Assembly (NCBI GenBank): GCA_037501455.1
Contig: CM074857.1
Coordinates: forward strand, 105,805,501 to 105,869,500
Length of the DNA stretch: 64,000 nucleotides
Direction: 5' to 3'
Source: Lantana camara
Lineage: Eukaryota > Streptophyta > Magnoliopsida > Lamiales > Verbenaceae
In this document: one piece after another, positions 59,112 to 64,000 of the stretch
Numbering within the stretch: the stretch's first letter is position 1
Layout: every line of letters begins with the position of its first letter
Translations under genes and position numbers: made by a program
The notes under the pieces: model-generated
The model's input: the letters and a program-made list of their open reading frames with translations, nothing else
Told to the model about the DNA's origin: nothing
The model's database searches: none

Positions 59112-59427
59112 CAATGTTTTCAAAAGAGGACCGGAGGTCAAAGCGGCAGCCTTACTGGTCACGGGTCGGACCGGTTCAACCACCGGTCGAACCGGTATGA
59201 CGTAATAAATAAAAATATTATTTTTAATAATATATATATATATAATAATATGCTAAAATTAAAAATATAATATATAATATAGTTCAATTTTAGAATAAAA
59301 GAGTCATATTCAAGTGTTTAACGTCTAATTTGAGGCCTGTGATTTTAAATTTGGGATTTGGGAATTGTAAGTGTGTAAAAAATATTTTCTAAAACTCAAA
59401 AAAGGTTAAAGGATGTGGGAATTTTAA

Positions 59428-59462
<35 letters not shown>

Positions 59463-59648
59463 AAATTAAGTGAACCGCCCGTCCGGTCCGGTTCACGGGG
59501 CCAAAACCGACGGTTAACCGGCCGGTTTTTACTGTTCGGTACCGGTCCGGTTCGCACTGGTTTTGCAGGGTGGTTCGGACCGGACCAGGCACCGGTCACC
59601 GGTCGAACCGGTCGAACCGGCCGGTCCGGGCCGGTTTTGAAAACATTG
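59112..59648. mobile_element. Nonautonomous hAT element (MITE-like), 537 bp
   Basis: The ends CAATGTTTTCAAAA and TTTTGAAAACATTG are perfectly inverted over 14 bp, and the exact 8-bp TSD CTTTTGAC lies at 59104-59111 and 59649-59656. Subterminal regions are dense in CCGGTTCGACCGG-type repeats. The core is AT-rich with a poly-A run (about 59431-59460). No transposase is present. Confidence 0.93.
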
Positions 59649-59913
59649 CTTTTGACTACTACCATATAACCCTAAATTTTAGAATATCAAATAAATAAAA
59701 TAAATTAGATAGTTCCATTTTGTTTTTTTCATAAAAAGATATTTTCTTACAATAATGAAGCAGCCAAACACGCCCCAATGCTCCAACGGTACACTTTCAC
59801 CGGATTTCACGGCCACTATCAAATCCAATTAAATCACACCCCATAATTCCACTCTCCCGCCATTCTCTCCCATTTTCCAAAAATTTCAAACCTTTACCCC
59901 CACCACCATCAAA

Positions 59914-59923
59914 CCCTATAAAC
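59914..59923 (+). promoter_or_regulatory. Possible TATA box of the chromomethylase gene
   Basis: CCCTATAAAC lies about 110 bp before the ATG at 60032, in a stretch with pyrimidine-rich leader sequence. Position and motif only. Confidence 0.4.
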
Positions 59924-60031
59924 CCCTCCTTCTCCCACAGTTCACACACTACTCCACACGCACTGCTCCTGCATACATAGATACATTCCCATATACGCGG
60001 AATTTGTACTCTGTATTTTGAATTTTCAACA

Positions 60032-61056
60032 ATGCCGAGCAAGAGGAAGTCCGGGGCGCCGAATAAGGAGCAGCGGCTGCCGAAGAAGAAGCCGAGGGGA
60101 GATGTTGCCGGTGAGGGAACTTCGAAACCGGCAACTGCTGTGGAGGGGAAGTTGAAGGGTCCGGTTGTGGAAGACGATCGGAATGTGGAGGTAGAGGAAG
60201 TCGTGAATCGGTTTTTGGGCGAACCGGTTCCCGAGGAGGAGGCTCGGCAGAGGTGGCCTCATAGATACCAGAGAGATAGATCGGTATATATCGTTTTGCT
60301 TGTGTTTTTGCTGCTACCTTAAAAAATCTGTGGTATAAATGAGAAGCCTATATAAATTTTATTTCAGCAATGTATTATATATACATATATATGTATATTT
60401 CATTTAAGTATAGAATTTTCACATATATTCGGGAAGAAAAGAATTAAGCTACTTTGACTTACCTGGGACCGCTTTAAAAGAATTGAATTGAATTTTTGAA
60501 GTATAAAGGAAGAATATTGAGTAGTTTATCTGCTTAATGAAATTTAAAATTTGATTTATATGTGTTTTTTTGTTAGCAAACCAGTCAAGGTTGTTTATGT
60601 AATGCAGTATTGGACTGATAATCACACCATTAAATGGGCTTTAAGCGTGATTAAATTTAAAGAGAGCTTGAAAATTGTTTGTTTTTTGACTCACTTTGTC
60701 CACATTTATCGTATAATTTAAAGACATACCTTTCTTTATTATGTTTTTTGTTTATTATTGTTTTATAGTTTTAATGTAAATTATTGAATCCTTGAATATA
60801 TTTTGAAGCATATGAAATGGGGATTATTCTGTTTGCTCTTTGGGCTTGTACTCCTTGTTTAGTGCCGAGAAATTTTAATTCGTCGTGCTTTTGAAGTTTG
60901 GTGCTGAATATTTTTTTTTTACTGATGATTCAATAATTGTTTTCTTATTGATGTGGGTGTTGTTAAATGCAGGAAATTGTTCAAGCTAGATGTCACTTTC
61001 TCCAAGCAGAGGTTGATGGACAGGTGTACTCCCTGGAAGATGATGCTTCTGTTAAG
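60032..61056 (+). CDS. CMT: Chromomethylase (CMT-type DNA methyltransferase), 5' exons
   Basis: Exon 1 (60032-60283, 84 codons) encodes a basic, Lys-rich start (MPSKRKSGAPNKEQRLPKKK) and then EEVVNRFLGEPVPEEEA and RWPHRYQRDR. Exon 2 (60973-61056, 28 codons) encodes EIVQARCHFLQAEVDGQVYS and LEDDASVK, the entry into the BAH domain. Both junctions keep the frame with GT-AG. The order FL.EP.PE.EA, WP.RY and then .RCHY..A.VD matches CMT3/CMT1-type chromomethylases, which maintain CHG methylation guided by H3K9me2. The rest of the BAH, chromo and catalytic domains lie beyond the window. Intron 2 begins at 61057 and contains a Copia-derived insertion. CMT3 versus CMT1 or CMT2 cannot be settled from this part. 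Confidence 0.85.
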
Positions 61057-61430
61057 GTGAATATTCAACTTATTTCTTCCAAATATGTTTTTGTCTATCC
61101 AGAATTCTAGCGTTTTCTTTTTCTATATGTGAATGAAACAGGAGTGGAACACGAATATGAAATAGGAGATCCCAAACCCTTTATTATTTGTGTTAGCTTA
61201 TTAATCTTAGGTGATATGGCTTGAATTTTTGATTTATTGCGTAAAGACAATTTATTTCTCAAAGCAATGTGAAGCTAGATGAATTGGCAGGACAAACTTT
61301 ACTAACTCTTTGATTTCCAACTATTCTTTGATTTCCAACTCGCCAGTTTTGTTTAGTTAGTTGCTCTTCCTTTTCTTTCATATCAAATTATGTTGACTTG
61401 TAGTGTCTCCATAGTTTATACCGACACCCT

Positions 61431-62205
61431 TGAGAGATGGATTGATATTTTGAATTTTTTTTTTGTATTTGGTAAAACAAACTACCAGTGCATAAGAAAC
61501 AAAGATCAAATGGAATAAATACTGAAACTAAAATGCACGAGTAATTTATACAGGTTCAGCAAAACCTACTCCGCTCCCCAACTTTTGAGCTTGAGAGTTT
61601 TCAAATATATTCTTATCAAGTACTTTGAGGTTACAAGAAAAACATTGATATCTCATACACCAACACTTCGTGGGATAAATAAGTCTCACTAACTTATTTA
61701 TCACACCTACGCACACTAATGAAAAGGTATTACTTGGGTTCTTGAACTAACAGAAGATAGTACCAGAGAATACAACCACTGTAACACAAAATCGGAGAAT
61801 AAATGTCTCCTTACAACAAAACTTTGAATCACTTGGATTTTTAAATTTGCACCACGCTTGATAGCCTTGCTCAAACGGACTTATAAACTTGTATCTTCTT
61901 TCTTCCTTGAAGTCCCTTTATATATTGAACAGCTCTGTAACTAGCCGTTGGGATGTGATCTTCACTCAAGAGATAGTGTGTTTGATTGCTGGAGTTTGTC
62001 TTCCTTCAATCCGGTGCTGCAATTTTTTTGGTCATCTTTTCCATGAGTTTAGAGGATGATTAGCTAAAGTCTTCCTTTAATTGTCCTAGTTGATTTGATA
62101 GATTAGAACTTTCCAAGTTAGGTTCTTGCAAGAAGATTTATACCAAGAATAGATTAGATACACAAGGTCAAACAGTTAGGAGGAATCAACAAAAACTTTC
62201 CAACA
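61431..62205 (-). repeat. Copia-3 3' LTR
   Basis: 775 bp with TG and CA ends, next to the polypurine tract. Its left part matches 63958-64000 imperfectly, so the LTRs appear diverged. Confidence 0.8.
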
Positions 62206-62519
62206 TTCTCCCTCTTTTTGTTGATGATATAAAGTCACAAAGGAGACACTATGAAGAGCTTGAGGCTCCCCTTGAAAAATTGGAATTTTAACTCCCTCGT
62301 CAACAAGCCTACACATAATAAAGTAACATAAAGTAAAGAAGGTTTTTTATCTCTCCCCTGTCAGTAATAAACGGATTAGTGTTGTTTTTCCCCTTCTCCA
62401 ACAAAAAGATACCTGCAAAATCAATTAATTTTTGGTACCCAATGCGTTTTGGGTCCTTCATTGTTAGAATCCTAGTTATATTTTTTCTCTGGTACTTCTT
62501 GTTACTTCATTTTGAGTAC

Positions 62520-63882
62520 TCATATCCACTTGGTTTTCCTAAATCTTGGCTCATAACAATAATATTGAATATGACCGAATGTTCCACAGTTATAACATCT
62601 TTTCTTTTTACAAGAACTTTGAGTGTTTTGTTGTTCTTTCTTCTTATCATGCACAAGTTTACATGATCTTGATTGTTCTTCAAAAATACGTTCATTTTTC
62701 TTTTGGAAAATATCTTTTTCAACTTTTAAATTATCAATTGCTTGAAGGAGTTTATTTTCCATATCTTGCTTTTCCTTAATAATCTTTAAAAAGATTTTCT
62801 TTTAATTGCTTATTCTTAGAAAGCAAGTTTTCAATTCTGGTAGAACAAGTTTCAAGCAGATCGTATATATCAACATTCTTATATTCTCGAAAAGATTGGT
62901 TAGAGGTTACCTTATTGTTGGTCATATGTGCGATGCAATCTTTCTCGCGGTCAAATAGTTCATGATTGACCTCCTTGTTCCAATAAGCAACATATGAATT
63001 TTGCTTCCTATCGTATTCCGGGTCCTTTTTGAGAATGGGACAATTTGGTCTGATGTATCCCGATTTTTTTGCATTCATGGCATGTGATTGAACAATCCCT
63101 TTGAGGTTGTTGGAACTTTTGGTTTCTGTTTCTATTGTCTAAAACTTCTTTTATTCTTTTTGATGGAAGTACTAGTTCTTCATCACTTTTATCCTTCATG
63201 CTGGTATTAGGTTCAACAGTGAATTCGGTGTTTTTCTTTTTCTCTAGTATTTCTTCCTTTCGTAGGAGAGTAAGCTCATGTGATATTAGCCGAGCCGATA
63301 AGTTTTGCCCTGGAAAGGGAATTAAGGTTTTTAGCTTCTGTTATGATGGTGACCTTAGGAATCCACTCCTTAGGAAGAGAACTCAAAATTTTTTTGACTT
63401 GTTGCCCCTCAATTAATGGGTCTCCAAGCGCGTTCATTTGATTTGCAAGAGCAATGAATCTGGTATGCATTTGGTTAATTGTCTCCCTCGGATTCATTTG
63501 GAATGCCTTATATTGAGTGGTTAAAATTGCAACCCGTTCCTCATGAACTTGTGGTGTACCTTTGTGGGTGACTTGGAGCATATCCCATATTTCTTTTGCG
63601 GTTTTGTAGATTGATACTCGATTATATTCTCCATTGACAAGTGAGCATGATAGAATGTGTTTCGCTTTAGCATTCATGGAAAGTAACTGTTTGTCTTTAC
63701 TACTATATTCTCCTCACTTTCAGTATCTGTTGTCCTTCTTTCTTCTTCATTGGCACTTTTTTTCCTTCAATCACAATTTTTCATAGATCGTAATCCTCGA
63801 TTCTATTCTTCCATGTAGTATAGTTAGTACCATCAAATAAAGGTGCATGTGCGTGCGATGTTGTTTCAGTGAAATAGTCCAT
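62520..63882 (-). pseudogene. Copia-3 gag, interrupted
   Basis: From the ATG at 63882 the N-terminus has APLFDGTNYTTWKNRIEDYD, the DUF4219 pattern. UBN2 gag follows (63677-63276; AKEIWDMLQVTHKGT; MNPRETINQMHTRFIALANQ; ILSSLPKEW), then a degraded CCHC knuckle (CHECKKIGIH, about 63100). A linker with a Lys/Glu-rich helix follows, and then a second, intact knuckle (CYNCGTFGHIQYYC, about 62600). Stops and frame changes break it into at least four pieces. Two knuckles and a long C-terminal extension are unusual compared with Copia-1 and Copia-2. Confidence 0.85.
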
Positions 63883-63943
63883 TTTAGCAGTGGATTTGGA
63901 TAAAAAAACAGGTGATTAAACCTTTTTGTTTTTGAAAAACCTG

Positions 63944-63955
63944 GCTTTGATACCA
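63944..63955 (-). other. Copia-3 primer-binding site
   Basis: The minus strand reads TGGTATCAAAGC, one base different from the TGGTATCAGAGC of the other two Copia elements, close to the 5' LTR start at 63958. Confidence 0.82.
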
Positions 63956-64000
63956 ATTGAGGGATGAATTGGCACTTTGAACAATTTTTGGTATTTGGTA

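Larger units (their letters stand above)
61431..64000 (-). mobile_element. Copia-derived element with gag but no pol (Copia-3), in CMT intron 2
   Basis: The LTR at 61431-62205 starts TGAGAGATGG and ends CCAACA. The start of a second LTR (TGAGGGATGAATT) is at 63958 and runs off the window. Both continue with a TTTGTATTTGGTA-like sequence. A minus-strand primer-binding site lies at 63955-63944 and a polypurine tract at 62206-62219 (AAAAAGAGGGAGAA on the minus strand). Between them is only a gag region of about 1.7 kb. No protease, integrase, reverse transcriptase or RNase H was found. It lies antisense to the chromomethylase gene. The TSD cannot be checked because the right end is outside. Confidence 0.85.

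Noticed and set aside
60026..60262. Minus-strand frames opposite chromomethylase exon 1
   Set aside because: Shadow frames of the Lys/Glu-rich coding exon.

Overview
The window is nuclear DNA from a flowering plant, most likely a eudicot. It is AT-rich and has split genes with GT-AG introns. The gene families are plant ones: cytochrome b5, PADRE/DUF4228, NPH3, SINAT and chromomethylase. The transposable elements (Ty3/Gypsy, Ty1/Copia, hAT, Harbinger, SINE, LINE) are also plant-like. A Lamiales-type asterid is a weak impression from protein similarity only.

Host genes, left to right. Two tandem cytochrome b5 genes lie on the plus strand (4496-6248 and 7596-8598) with identical intron positions. 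An intronless PADRE (DUF4228) gene follows (9827-10546, plus). A four-exon NPH3/RPT2-like BTB gene is on the minus strand (14135-11195). A three-exon SINAT-type RING E3 ligase gene is at 51502-53970 (plus). The first two exons of a CMT-type chromomethylase are at 60032-61056 (plus); the rest lies outside the window. All look intact within the window.

Between the NPH3-like gene and SINAT is about 33 kb of nested transposons. A decayed Gypsy gag/protease remnant (15.5-19.1 kb) is split by a 2.5 kb solo LTR (B). A hAT element (hAT-1, 20251-23839) sits in an unidentified repeat. A second LTR of the B family (C, 24154-43938, reversed) holds two Copia elements. Copia-1 (24933-33711) itself carries hAT-2 (25958-30314). 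Copia-2 (34464-43066) carries a SINE that leaves its reading frame open. From about 45.4 to 48.2 kb lies a Harbinger-type element holding fragments of a TPR gene and an alpha-tubulin gene. Most of these insertions have target-site duplications (TSDs) that can be read directly. The last 6 kb holds a LINE tail, a SINE, two hAT-like nonautonomous elements, and a Copia element with gag but no pol in intron 2 of the chromomethylase gene.

The most unusual signal is a set of short GGCC-centred palindromes in three diverged copies of one Gypsy LTR family (A 1-1338, B, C). The palindromes come in pairs about 31-35 bp apart. Each copy has its own palindrome sequence, yet symmetry and spacing are kept. 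Other notable items are a perfect 29-bp inverted repeat behind SINAT, a 28-bp piece of hAT transposase sequence inside Copia-1 gag, and the chimeric gene-capturing Harbinger element.
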